From positions 1 through 34,155 of the forward strand of contig JAIXRB010000032.1 of assembly GCA_027485405.1 (NCBI GenBank): a stretch of DNA of 34,155 nucleotides. Direction: 5' to 3'. Shown piece after piece: positions 22,860 to 30,644 of this stretch. Positions within the stretch are counted from its first letter, which is position 1. Every line of letters begins with the position of its first letter. The position numbers and the translations under genes were made by a program. Under the pieces are notes generated by a model. The model did not search any database and had not been told where the DNA came from. It saw nothing but the letters and a program-made list of their open reading frames with translations. The DNA is from Leptospiraceae bacterium. GTDB taxonomy: Bacteria > Spirochaetota > Leptospiria > Leptospirales > Leptospiraceae.

Positions 22860-25385
22860 ATCATTCAGTTTTTGAAGAGCATCCATCGGTGTTAAATGAT
22901 TTAGATCCAGATTGTTCAGCTCAAAAACAATGGAATTGAATCTTTCTTTATCAGCTTTCTCTTTTGAATCGTTTTCGATTTCCTTACTATTTTGAAAAGA
23001 TAGGCTGGAGAAGAGATTTGGTTCTTCTTTAACAAATTTTACTTCCTTTTTCTTTGCCTCTAGATTCTTTAAAATCTGGCTAGCCCTTTCAATCACTGAT
23101 TTGGGAATGCCGGCAATCTTTGCCACATAGATTCCAAAAGATTTTTTAGATTTACCTTTTCTTACTTTTTTTAGAAACAAAATCTCTCCTTCTTTCTCGA
23201 AGGTATCCAAGTATAAATTAAAAATTCCTGGAATTTGGTCCAAATCTGTTAACTCGTGATAATGGGTTGCAAAAATTGTTTTTGGCCGAGGAAAAAAATC
23301 AGCTACAAATTCTAAAATGGCCCAAGCCAAAGATAACCCATCATAGGTGGAAGTTCCTCTCCCAACTTCATCAAATAGAATCAGGCTGTCAGACGTGCAA
23401 AATCTTAGAATCTCTGCGGTCTCTTTCATTTCCACGAAGAAGGTGGATTGTCCTTCGGTGATGTTGTCTCCGGAACCAATTCTAGTAAAGATTCTATCTA
23501 CCAGTGAGAGATTTGCTGACTTGGCAGGGATGTAGGAACCCATCTGAAAAAGGATTTGCTGTAATGCGATCTGTCGCATAAAGGTCGACTTACCAGCCAT
23601 ATTTGGACCAGTCAATATGGCAATTGCATCGCTTTTTGGATCCAGCTGGAGAGAATTGGAAATAAATCTTTCTCCAAAGGGTAGGTGCGCCTCTACAACT
23701 GGGTGCCGACCTTCTTCAATAGAAAGAAACCCATTGTCATGAATTTCCGGTTTTTTCCAATTGTATTCTTCTGAGCAAATGGCAAGTGACAGATGATAGT
23801 CCAAATCGGCAATCTCTTGGGAGAGGGTAGTGAATTCTGAAAAGCTCTGAAGTGCCAAATCGATTAGAAAAGAGAACTCTTTTAGTTCGATTTGTTCGAT
23901 TGTTTCGTCTGCTTGTAAAATGATTCGTTCCAAATCTTCCAATTCAGTAGAAGTGTATCTCTCCGAAGTAACCAGGGTTTGCTTCTTTTGGTAGTGCGCA
24001 GGAGTATCTTTTGCTTGATTCCTAGAAACCTCTATATAATAGCCAAGGATCTTGTTGTAGCGGATCTTTAAGGTAGACAGCCCTGTTTTGGCGCGCTCTT
24101 CACTTTCTAATTTAAGAATCCAATCTTTGCCTTGGGTCTTTGCATCGACAGCTTTGTCATAGTCTGAGGAAAAACCTTGTTGTAAGAAAGGTGAATTGCC
24201 TAAGATAGCTGGAACCTCCGTTGGGTGGATGCGACTGATAACGGCAGATTGGAAATCCTTAAGTTTTGGATAGATAGGTAAAAAACGATAGCCCAAGGAT
24301 CTTAGGATGGATTCTAAAAGTTCGTAAGCTGTTAATGAAGACTGAAGGGCTTTGAAATCCCTGGGCAAACCTTTGCCTCCTTTGAATCGGGCTAGAATTC
24401 TTTCCAAATCTGAAAAATCTGTAAGGATCTGGCGAATTTCGATTCTTTCTTTTTTGTTTTGCAATAGAATCTTTAGCTTATCCCAATGGCTCTCAATCTC
24501 TTGTTTACTGTTATCTGGAAAAAGAATATGATTTCGAAGTGCCCTTTTCCCTGCCGAAGTTGAACATTTGTTCAAGATTCCAAAGAGAGTTCGCTTTGAG
24601 TCAAAACGATTGTAAACAAGCTCTAAGTTTTCTATTGTGGTTTCATCTAACTGAAGGTATTTTTTTTGATCTAAGTATCTAATGTTCTTAAATTCAAATT
24701 CAATATGGCGGTAGTTGTATTTCAGATAGCAATCTAAAATGTGAACCAAAACATCTGATCCTTTCTTCGATGAATCAGGCTTGTAGCTACTATCTAATTT
24801 TGTGATCAAATAAGGCAAACTATCTAAGTTTAACTTAGAATTTTCGTTTTCAAAGGTTATCAGCTCCTTTGGCGAAAAACGATGCAAAGTGTCCTCTATA
24901 GTCCGTCTGTCTTCCTTTGGACAGGTAAAATAAACAAATTCAGATGTAGAAACATCGGCAAATCCAAGATAGCAGGAAGCTGGCTCTTCCCAAAGGATTG
25001 AAATATAGTTGTTTTCAAAGCTTGAAAGTAAATGCTCTTCGATAACTGTTCCTGGAGTTATCACTCTGACAACTTCCCTTTGCATCAATTTTGCTTTTGG
25101 ATCGTCTGATTTTGCTTGTTCGCAAATGACAATTTTTTTGCCAGCTTGCAAAAGTTTGGGTATATAACTATCGGCACTGTGATAAGGTATGCCAGCCATA
25201 GGGATTTGGTTTTGTCGTTTTGTTAAAGTGATGTCTAGAATTTGGGAAGCTATTTTTGCGTCTTCTAAGAACATCTCATAAAAATCGCCCATGCGGAAGA
25301 ATAGAATCGACTCTGGAAACTGCGCCTTAATTTCCATATACTGGCGCATCATGGGTGTCTGGAGAATCTCAGAGAGATCGGACAT
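22824..25385 (-). CDS. mutS: DNA mismatch repair ATPase
   Basis: 853 residues, same size as E. coli MutS. The mismatch-binding domain is at the N-terminus with 'FFRMGDFYEMF' (the Phe-x-Glu wedge), then the core, lever and clamp regions, and the ATPase: Walker A 'GPNMAGKST' (593-601), 'ITEGQSTFFVEM', Walker B 'LILFDEVGRGTSTYDG' and 'ATHYHEL'. It recognises mismatches and recruits MutL. A lysine- and glutamate-rich linker comes before the short C-terminal dimerisation region. The start overlaps trpF by 17 bp. Confidence 0.96.
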   Translation of the reverse strand: MSDLSEILQTPMMRQYMEIKAQFPESILFFRMGDFYEMFLEDAKIASQILDITLTKRQNQIPMAGIPYHSADSYIPKLLQAGKKIVICEQAKSDDPKAKLMQREVVRVITPGTVIEEHLLSSFENNYISILWEEPASCYLGFADVSTSEFVYFTCPKEDRRTIEDTLHRFSPKELITFENENSKLNLDSLPYLITKLDSSYKPDSSKKGSDVLVHILDCYLKYNYRHIEFEFKNIRYLDQKKYLQLDETTIENLELVYNRFDSKRTLFGILNKCSTSAGKRALRNHILFPDNSKQEIESHWDKLKILLQNKKERIEIRQILTDFSDLERILARFKGGKGLPRDFKALQSSLTAYELLESILRSLGYRFLPIYPKLKDFQSAVISRIHPTEVPAILGNSPFLQQGFSSDYDKAVDAKTQGKDWILKLESEERAKTGLSTLKIRYNKILGYYIEVSRNQAKDTPAHYQKKQTLVTSERYTSTELEDLERIILQADETIEQIELKEFSFLIDLALQSFSEFTTLSQEIADLDYHLSLAICSEEYNWKKPEIHDNGFLSIEEGRHPVVEAHLPFGERFISNSLQLDPKSDAIAILTGPNMAGKSTFMRQIALQQILFQMGSYIPAKSANLSLVDRIFTRIGSGDNITEGQSTFFVEMKETAEILRFCTSDSLILFDEVGRGTSTYDGLSLAWAILEFVADFFPRPKTIFATHYHELTDLDQIPGIFNLYLDTFEKEGEILFLKKVRKGKSKKSFGIYVAKIAGIPKSVIERASQILKNLEAKKKEVKFVKEEPNLFSSLSFQNSKEIENDSKEKADKERFNSIVFELNNLDLNHLTPMDALQKLNDLKRKLIVEEKE

Positions 25386-25992
25386 TTTGTACCAGCGCCC
25401 TGATTTTTTTGGGGTCTTTTTTTCCGTCAGTTTCTACACCAGATGCAACGTCTATTCCTCTGGGATGCAAAGTCTGGAGGGCTAGTTGAACATTGCCCGA
25501 ATGGATGCCCCCAGCTAAAAGATAGGGTCGTTTGACTTCTTTTACAAATTCCCAAGGGAAGGTTTTTCCGGTTCCGCCTCCAGAGTCTCTGTGAAAACTA
25601 TCTAAGATCACCAAAGGGCATTCTGGATAAGATAAATGAAAGACTGGCGATTCGATTCGAAAGGCGGGGAGTAGTGTCACCTTGGATTTGATAGCTGAGA
25701 TAAAATCGGTGCTTAAGTCTCCCTCAATGAATTGAACAAAATCACTAGGCAACTTTTTCAAAAGATCGCTGATCTCGTTTTCAGAATTTTTATAAAAAAG
25801 AAAGACTATTTTCGGTGAGGTGTTAGAAGATTTCGCTTTGTTGCAAAGTGTTTCGGCTGTTTTGAAATCTATCTTTCGAGGGGAAACGGGCGAAAAATTT
25901 AAACCAACCAAATCGACTCCGAGATCCTGACAAACAGCGAGTGTCTCTATGTCTTGGATTCCACAGATTTTGATTAAGTGTTCTGTCCCCAT
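25369..25992 (-). CDS. trpF: Phosphoribosylanthranilate isomerase
   Basis: 207 residues, a (beta/alpha)8 barrel enzyme of tryptophan synthesis converting phosphoribosylanthranilate to CdRP. Conserved parts: 'IKICGI' with the catalytic cysteine C10, 'GLNFSPVSPRKI', 'VILDSF' with the catalytic aspartate, 'GGTGKTFPWEF', 'LLAGGIHSGNV' and 'GIDVASGVETDGKKDPKKI'. It stands apart from other trp genes in this window. The 3' end overlaps the mutS start, so mutS translation is probably coupled to it. TetR gene ends 14 bp upstream. Confidence 0.94.
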   Translation of the reverse strand: MGTEHLIKICGIQDIETLAVCQDLGVDLVGLNFSPVSPRKIDFKTAETLCNKAKSSNTSPKIVFLFYKNSENEISDLLKKLPSDFVQFIEGDLSTDFISAIKSKVTLLPAFRIESPVFHLSYPECPLVILDSFHRDSGGGTGKTFPWEFVKEVKRPYLLAGGIHSGNVQLALQTLHPRGIDVASGVETDGKKDPKKIRALVQNVRSL

Positions 25993-26006
25993 GGAGACAA
26001 GCTACC

Positions 26007-26627
26007 CTAGGCTAAATCAGAGGCAATCGATCCTTTGAATCCATGGTGTAAAAATTTCAAGAAACTGTCTTCATCTAAGAGCATATCTTCTTTTGAAATG
26101 TTCAAACGAACCATTTGAATAAAGATACTTAAGAAAAAAGATACTAAGTTTCGAATTACAAATTCACTGATTCTTCCTTTGTAATTGGGATGCGCATCCT
26201 TAAAGTTTTGCATCTGCTCCATGTTTAGAATAGTCATTCGAGAAATGACAGTTTCTATGAAATTCTCCAATGCACTTCCTTGTGATTTTAAAAGCAGAAG
26301 TGTGAATGCCTCACGGTTTTGGTCAACGTAATCCAAAGCTATATTGAATCTTTTTTTCCAACCTTCGTACGAATCTTGGAATCGAGTCTCCACATAATCA
26401 GGCTTAGAAATATATGCAAAGCCTTGCTCCATTCCTTTAAGGATGGGATCCACAATTTCGGTCAAAAGGTGCTCTTTGTTTTCAAAGTAGTTATAGATAT
26501 TGCTAGTGGAGACACCGGCTTTCTTTGCAATCACTCGCATCGAAGAATTCTCGAATCCTTCTGTTAAAAACTCTCGACGGGCGGCTTCTAGGATTTCTTT
26601 TCGTGTATGTTCTTTCGGGGTTTGCAT
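26007..26627 (-). CDS. TetR family transcriptional regulator
   Basis: 206 residues. The N-terminal helix-turn-helix is clear: 'RKEILEAARREFLTEGFENSSMRVIAKKAGVSTSNIYNYFENKEHLL' spans residues about 9-55 with the usual G-V-S-x2-x-I-Y-x-Y-F pattern. The C-terminal ligand-binding domain (about 60-206) is helical and shares no obvious family signature. The ligand and targets are unknown; its position between folC and trpF in a minus-strand run may be incidental. A short ACTG-AA-CAGT palindrome lies just upstream of the start codon. Confidence 0.88.
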   Translation of the reverse strand: MQTPKEHTRKEILEAARREFLTEGFENSSMRVIAKKAGVSTSNIYNYFENKEHLLTEIVDPILKGMEQGFAYISKPDYVETRFQDSYEGWKKRFNIALDYVDQNREAFTLLLLKSQGSALENFIETVISRMTILNMEQMQNFKDAHPNYKGRISEFVIRNLVSFFLSIFIQMVRLNISKEDMLLDEDSFLKFLHHGFKGSIASDLA

Positions 26628-26680
26628 GGACTGAACAGTGTTATCTTTAGATTCTTCTTTTTCCCATTCCTTTGTCTATC

Positions 26681-27835
26681 TTAAAAAGACAGGGAGCGCA
26701 AATGCGGGTAGAGCCGAAAGCTACCCAAAGCCAATGCCTTTTTTTTGATACTTCCAAGGATATTGGGAAGATCACTCAGTGGAAGGAGCTTTGTCCTATC
26801 AGTTTTAGGAAGGGATTCCCAGCGAAAGAATCCTTCTGATTCTATCAGATAAATCTCTAAGTTTTCGAAAGATTCTAGTTTTTTTAAGATCGATAGACCA
26901 TCTTTGTCTGGCAAAATCCCAATAATCAGAATCTCAGGATTTGCCTCTGCTACAGAAGAAAAAACGGCATCTGGATTGTGTGCTGGTTCGTACAAAAGCA
27001 GGGGCTCTTTTCTTAAGACTTCCATTCGACCTGGAACTTGTATTGAGCTCTGCATTACTTTGTCCGGAACTGAGATCTTTAACGAATCTAACACGAATTT
27101 AGCGTAATTTTTGTTTTCTTCTAAATAGCTTTTGAATTGCACAGTTGATTGGAAGCGATAGAAATCAAGTCCCTTAGCTTTTGCTTCTTTTTCGATAAAA
27201 TCATCCAAGGCTTGGTCTCCTTGTGTCATTGAAAAAAGACGCTTTGTATGAATTCCACTAATGCCAATTTTTTCTCGTACAATCTGTTCTTTAGTGTTTC
27301 CCAAAATTTCACAGTGATCTAAACCAATTTTTGTAAGAACAATAGTCTCTGCTTGGCAAAGTTTCGTGGCATCGAGCCTACCGCCTAAGCCTGCCTCCCA
27401 AACCTCCCAGTTACATTTTTGCATTTTAAAAACCTGAAAAGCAAGTAGCGTCAAACACTCAAAGTAAGATAGATTGAGTAGAGGTTGCTCACTTTTTTCT
27501 TTTAGAATGAGAAAAGCAGAATCTGCCATTTCTTCCGATATGGCATTTAGATTGATTGCAATTCTTTCTAAGACATGAAGCAAGTGAGGTGAGGTATAAG
27601 TTCCCACAATTGCATCCTCTTTTGATTTCAAAAAATAGCTAAGGAAATAAGCCGTACTCCCTTTTCCATTGGTTCCTATGACAGAAATTCGGCGCTTTCT
27701 CTCAGATTCATTTGGTTCCAATTCTAAACTTGAAATATAGGATTCAAAAACACTGAGGTCATAGTTTTTAAAAACATTGAAATTTCGGGTTTTTTCTAAG
27801 TTGGGGAGTTCTTTTAAAAAATTTAAAAAACCCAA
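26681..27835 (-). CDS. folC: Folylpolyglutamate/dihydrofolate synthase
   Basis: 384 residues, somewhat shorter than E. coli FolC (422). ATP-binding 'VIGTNGKGST' (about 52-61), 'TYTSPHLLHVLERI' and the Mur-ligase family motif 'VWEAGLGGRLDATKL' identify it; 'TKIGLDHCEILGNT' is the usual 'T.IglDH...LG.T'. It adds glutamate to dihydropteroate and/or tetrahydrofolate. The start is TTG 27835, seven bases after the aroE stop, since the frame has no earlier ATG; GGAAG in the end of aroE is the best ribosome-binding candidate. Whether it is bifunctional cannot be seen. Confidence 0.9.
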   Translation of the reverse strand: MGFLNFLKELPNLEKTRNFNVFKNYDLSVFESYISSLELEPNESERKRRISVIGTNGKGSTAYFLSYFLKSKEDAIVGTYTSPHLLHVLERIAINLNAISEEMADSAFLILKEKSEQPLLNLSYFECLTLLAFQVFKMQKCNWEVWEAGLGGRLDATKLCQAETIVLTKIGLDHCEILGNTKEQIVREKIGISGIHTKRLFSMTQGDQALDDFIEKEAKAKGLDFYRFQSTVQFKSYLEENKNYAKFVLDSLKISVPDKVMQSSIQVPGRMEVLRKEPLLLYEPAHNPDAVFSSVAEANPEILIIGILPDKDGLSILKKLESFENLEIYLIESEGFFRWESLPKTDRTKLLPLSDLPNILGSIKKKALALGSFRLYPHLRSLSF

Positions 27836-27842
27836 AGCCTAT

Positions 27843-28724
27843 TCACTTCCGTTTCAAAAGAGCTTGGAGTAAAAGTTTGTCAACTTTCTCGATCCATTTT
27901 TGCTTTGCTTTTAATTTGGTAAAAATTTCAAACTGAGCGATACCCTGATAGAGCAACATTTTATAGCCTAATATCACATTCGCCTTTCTTTTTTGAGCAT
28001 AGGCTACCAAGTCGGTTTTCATTGGATTGTAAACAATATCAAAAAGACAATGATGCTTTTCAAAAAAAGCTTCTGGTAAAATGGGCCGACCTTCCCAACC
28101 TTTCATTCCTACAGGAGTTGTGTGCACTATAAGACCAAACTCTTTTCTTCTATCCATAGCTTGCTCTAAGGTTATAGAAAAAAGGTTTCCGTTGCCGACG
28201 TCTTTCAAGAGGTCTTGGATATCTTCCGTAGATGTTTGGTTTCTTGCCAAAAAGTAAAGGTCTTGCGGATAGCTATTCGTAGCATTTCGAAGAGCATAGG
28301 CAATTCCCTTTGCAGATCCACCACTACCTAGAATCAGAATGGGAAGACTATTTTTTGACCCAACTAATGTAGGATCTGTTTCTTGGACTGCTCTCAAAGC
28401 TCCTAAACCATCTGTGTTTGTAGCTTCCCATTTTCCTTCATTGAAATACAACGTGTTAGAGGCTTTCATCAGTTGCGAAGCCGAGCATGATGTCTTTGCT
28501 TGAGAGAATGCCCATTCCTTGAAGGGAATCGTAACAGACAATCCTTTGAACTGAAGGGCTTCCAGAGATCCTAGCCCCATAGTTTGCCAATTTTGGTTTT
28601 CTAAAACCAAGTAGATTCCAGGAAATTTAGACAACTCAAAAAGGGTATTGTGCAAAAGAGGAGAGAGCGTATGGCCCAAGGGGTAGCCTAGGATTCCAAA
28701 GAGTTTTGTGTCTCTAGTAATCAT
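27843..28724 (-). CDS. aroE: Shikimate dehydrogenase
   Basis: 293 residues. Reduces 3-dehydroshikimate to shikimate with NADPH in the chorismate pathway. Visible signatures: 'GILGYPLGHTLSPLLHN' (shikimate-binding region, with T19 at a position often serine), 'GLSVTIPFKEWA' with catalytic K69, 'NTDGLG' (catalytic aspartate) and the nucleotide-binding 'LILGSGGSAKGIAYALRN'. The C-terminal 'DIVYNPMKTDLVAYAQKR' and 'GYKMLLYQGIAQFEIF' are standard. First gene of a minus-strand run with folC, tetR, trpF and mutS, all with gaps of about 50 bp or less. Confidence 0.93.
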   Translation of the reverse strand: MITRDTKLFGILGYPLGHTLSPLLHNTLFELSKFPGIYLVLENQNWQTMGLGSLEALQFKGLSVTIPFKEWAFSQAKTSCSASQLMKASNTLYFNEGKWEATNTDGLGALRAVQETDPTLVGSKNSLPILILGSGGSAKGIAYALRNATNSYPQDLYFLARNQTSTEDIQDLLKDVGNGNLFSITLEQAMDRRKEFGLIVHTTPVGMKGWEGRPILPEAFFEKHHCLFDIVYNPMKTDLVAYAQKRKANVILGYKMLLYQGIAQFEIFTKLKAKQKWIEKVDKLLLQALLKRK

Positions 28725-28790
28725 AGAGAGTCCGCACTTGCAATTCTTCTGGACTTTAGATTTCCACCTGGAAAATAGAGAATAAGCACT

Positions 28791-29138
28791 ATGACCTTGT
28801 TCACTCCACTTGCCGCTCCATCAGAACCCTGGACAATCCTAGTGGACATCCTTTTTTTCTTTCTCGCCTCTGCGGCATGTGCTTGGTATTTTTACTATTA
28901 CAAACGAAAAGATCTTTTGGGGAAATTCTGGGGGGCCAGTTTCGTAGCCGGATTGGGTGCATTGATTGTTTTTGCGACTCTTCAGACATACATTCGAGAT
29001 GCAATTATGTGGCTCATGTCACCTAAGATTGGATCAACTCAACTTTCTAATATCAACTTAGTTGCGATCTTGATGGGAGGATATCTTGCTCTCTACGCGA
29101 TGAACAGGATCAACCACAACAAAGAGCGGCGAGACTAA
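28791..29138 (+). CDS. Small unknown membrane protein
   Basis: 115 residues with three hydrophobic segments (about 14-35, 46-66, 88-106) and short charged loops ('YYKRKDLLGKF', 'NRINHNKERRD' at the end). The N-terminal 'MTLFTPLAAPSEPW' precedes the first helix. I do not recognise the family. It is a single plus-strand gene divergent from aroE (66-bp gap), and its last 81 bp lie inside the 3' end of the glycosyltransferase gene on the other strand. Hydropathy pattern and basic tail support a real gene, but the overlap lowers confidence. Confidence 0.65.
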   Translation: MTLFTPLAAPSEPWTILVDILFFFLASAACAWYFYYYKRKDLLGKFWGASFVAGLGALIVFATLQTYIRDAIMWLMSPKIGSTQLSNINLVAILMGGYLALYAMNRINHNKERRD

Positions 29139-29906
29139 TTGAGTTTGGTTTTTTTCATACAGCTTAACATATTTTAAAAAATTATAATAGAAACCGAGTA
29201 GGGCAAGAACTATCCCAGGTTTTCCATCCAAGAACCCAAACCGAAACAGATACATCCAAATCATTTTAAAAAAACCTTTTCCGATCGCCCAACCTATAGA
29301 GCTCTTTCGTCCTTTCTTAGCTTCTTCTTCTGAGAAAAGATCGGAATACCTATCTATGAATTGAATGTGATCGGAGATGTTTTTGTAAGAAAAGTGATAG
29401 AGCGGATTTTTAAATGTGCCTAACGAGCCCTGGAGCACGACCTTTTCATGAACTAGATCACCAGTGAATTTGCCCTTACCTAAGCGAAAAAATCGTATTT
29501 GGTGGTTTGGATACCAGCCACCATGCCGAATCCAAGTTCCTAGATAACGAGTGAGACGTGGAATTTGAAACCCGTAGTGTCCAAAAATACTGTCTTTCTG
29601 AAACTCGTCTTTCAAACTCAGGATCTCGTCTCGCAAATCAGGAGACAATACTTCATCTGCATCTAAAGCCAAGACCCAAAGCTCTTTGGCAAGAGTTAGG
29701 GCATAGTTTTTTTGATTTGCGTAAGTGTCAAAATCCCTATGAAAAACACGTACATTTTGGAATTTTTTTAAAATGTCTAAAGTGCCGTCCGTAGACCCGG
29801 AATCGACTACAACTACGTCCTGAACAAAGTCAAGAGCCTGAAGAGTTCTCTCGATATTGTCTCTTTCGTTAAAAGTAATGATAGTAGCTGAAAGAGGTAA
29901 GGGCAT
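29058..29906 (-). CDS. Family 2 glycosyltransferase (WaaE/KdtX-like)
   Basis: 282 residues. GT-A fold: 'SATIITFNERDNIERTL' opens the nucleotide-sugar domain, 'VVVDSGSTDGTLDIL' is the usual 'VvDsgStDgT', and 'WVLALDADEVLSPDL' holds the DxD metal motif. 'GGWYPNHQIRFFRLGKGKFTGDLVHEKVVL' is the acceptor-side signature shared with WaaE-type LPS core enzymes. It likely adds a sugar to LPS or another envelope glycan. The last ~25 residues after 'KLYEKNQTQ' look like a non-conserved tail and are encoded opposite the small membrane protein gene. AGG lies six bases before the ATG. Confidence 0.88.
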   Translation of the reverse strand: MPLPLSATIITFNERDNIERTLQALDFVQDVVVVDSGSTDGTLDILKKFQNVRVFHRDFDTYANQKNYALTLAKELWVLALDADEVLSPDLRDEILSLKDEFQKDSIFGHYGFQIPRLTRYLGTWIRHGGWYPNHQIRFFRLGKGKFTGDLVHEKVVLQGSLGTFKNPLYHFSYKNISDHIQFIDRYSDLFSEEEAKKGRKSSIGWAIGKGFFKMIWMYLFRFGFLDGKPGIVLALLGFYYNFLKYVKLYEKNQTQLVSPLFVVVDPVHRVESKISSHQDRN

Positions 29907-29913
29907 TTACTGC

Positions 29914-30612
29914 CTAGTTTTTTTGAAGTTGCCTTTTCGTCGTATAGTTTTTGGAGAGAGGAATTTCTAAACGTGCTATGGTTTCTTCTTCTCCTAAAAT
30001 GATGCGAAAATGGTTTGGATCCACTCCTTCGCCTTTTAGCATGATTAAAATCAACGCAAGCCCGAGCCCAGCTCCTTCTGTGTTATCTGCATTGTCCATA
30101 TAGAATTGAGCTATATCATCATACTCCATCCCCTTCATGAGGCGCTCTCTTATCGCTTTTTCTTCTTGTTTTGCGATCGGGGTATTGTTTATAACTTCTA
30201 CGATGATACCTTCTTCATTGTAACTAAAGTTGATTAAACAATAGTAGCCTTTTTTCTTGGCTTTGGCACCATAGTCCAGAGACATTTCATCAGAAAAGAG
30301 TTGTTTGTAGCTTTTGACACCTTTTGCGTATTCGGCTGGGTTGTTCATATCAAAACCACTTTCTTCAAAAAAGACTCTTTTCTGATTGGCTTTGCAAGCG
30401 TTGATAGCTAGTTCTTTTATAATTGTGTACATTGCAGGGAGTAACGAAGGGGAGGCGATTTTTTCAAGAACTAACTCAATCGCTTTTTTAATATGCTCTT
30501 CTACAGATTTGGAAATTCTATGTGTTTTGAGCGAAAGTGTTTTTTCATTTTCCACATGAAGTTTAATGTGGTCAGAAATCTCGCTTGTTTCCTTACCCAT
30601 ACCTGAAATCAT
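29914..30612 (-). CDS. HATPase-domain protein without a histidine kinase core
   Basis: 232 residues. A GHKL ATP-binding domain is recognisable from the N box 'IIKELAINACKANQ' (E67, N71, K74) and the G2 box 'EGAGLGLALILIM' (180-186). There is no phosphorylatable histidine domain, receiver or membrane helix. In place of the G1 box (D-x-G-x-G) the protein has 'VEVINNTPIA' (142-145), so the adenine-contacting aspartate appears to be lost or moved. It may be an anti-sigma kinase-like or scaffold protein. ATG 30612 or ATG 30600 could be the start; neither has a good ribosome-binding site. It precedes the glycosyltransferase gene by seven bases. Confidence 0.7.
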   Translation of the reverse strand: MISGMGKETSEISDHIKLHVENEKTLSLKTHRISKSVEEHIKKAIELVLEKIASPSLLPAMYTIIKELAINACKANQKRVFFEESGFDMNNPAEYAKGVKSYKQLFSDEMSLDYGAKAKKKGYYCLINFSYNEEGIIVEVINNTPIAKQEEKAIRERLMKGMEYDDIAQFYMDNADNTEGAGLGLALILIMLKGEGVDPNHFRIILGEEETIARLEIPLSKNYTTKRQLQKN

Positions 30613-30644
30613 TCAAATTTTAGTCCGATTGTCAAGGTACTCTA

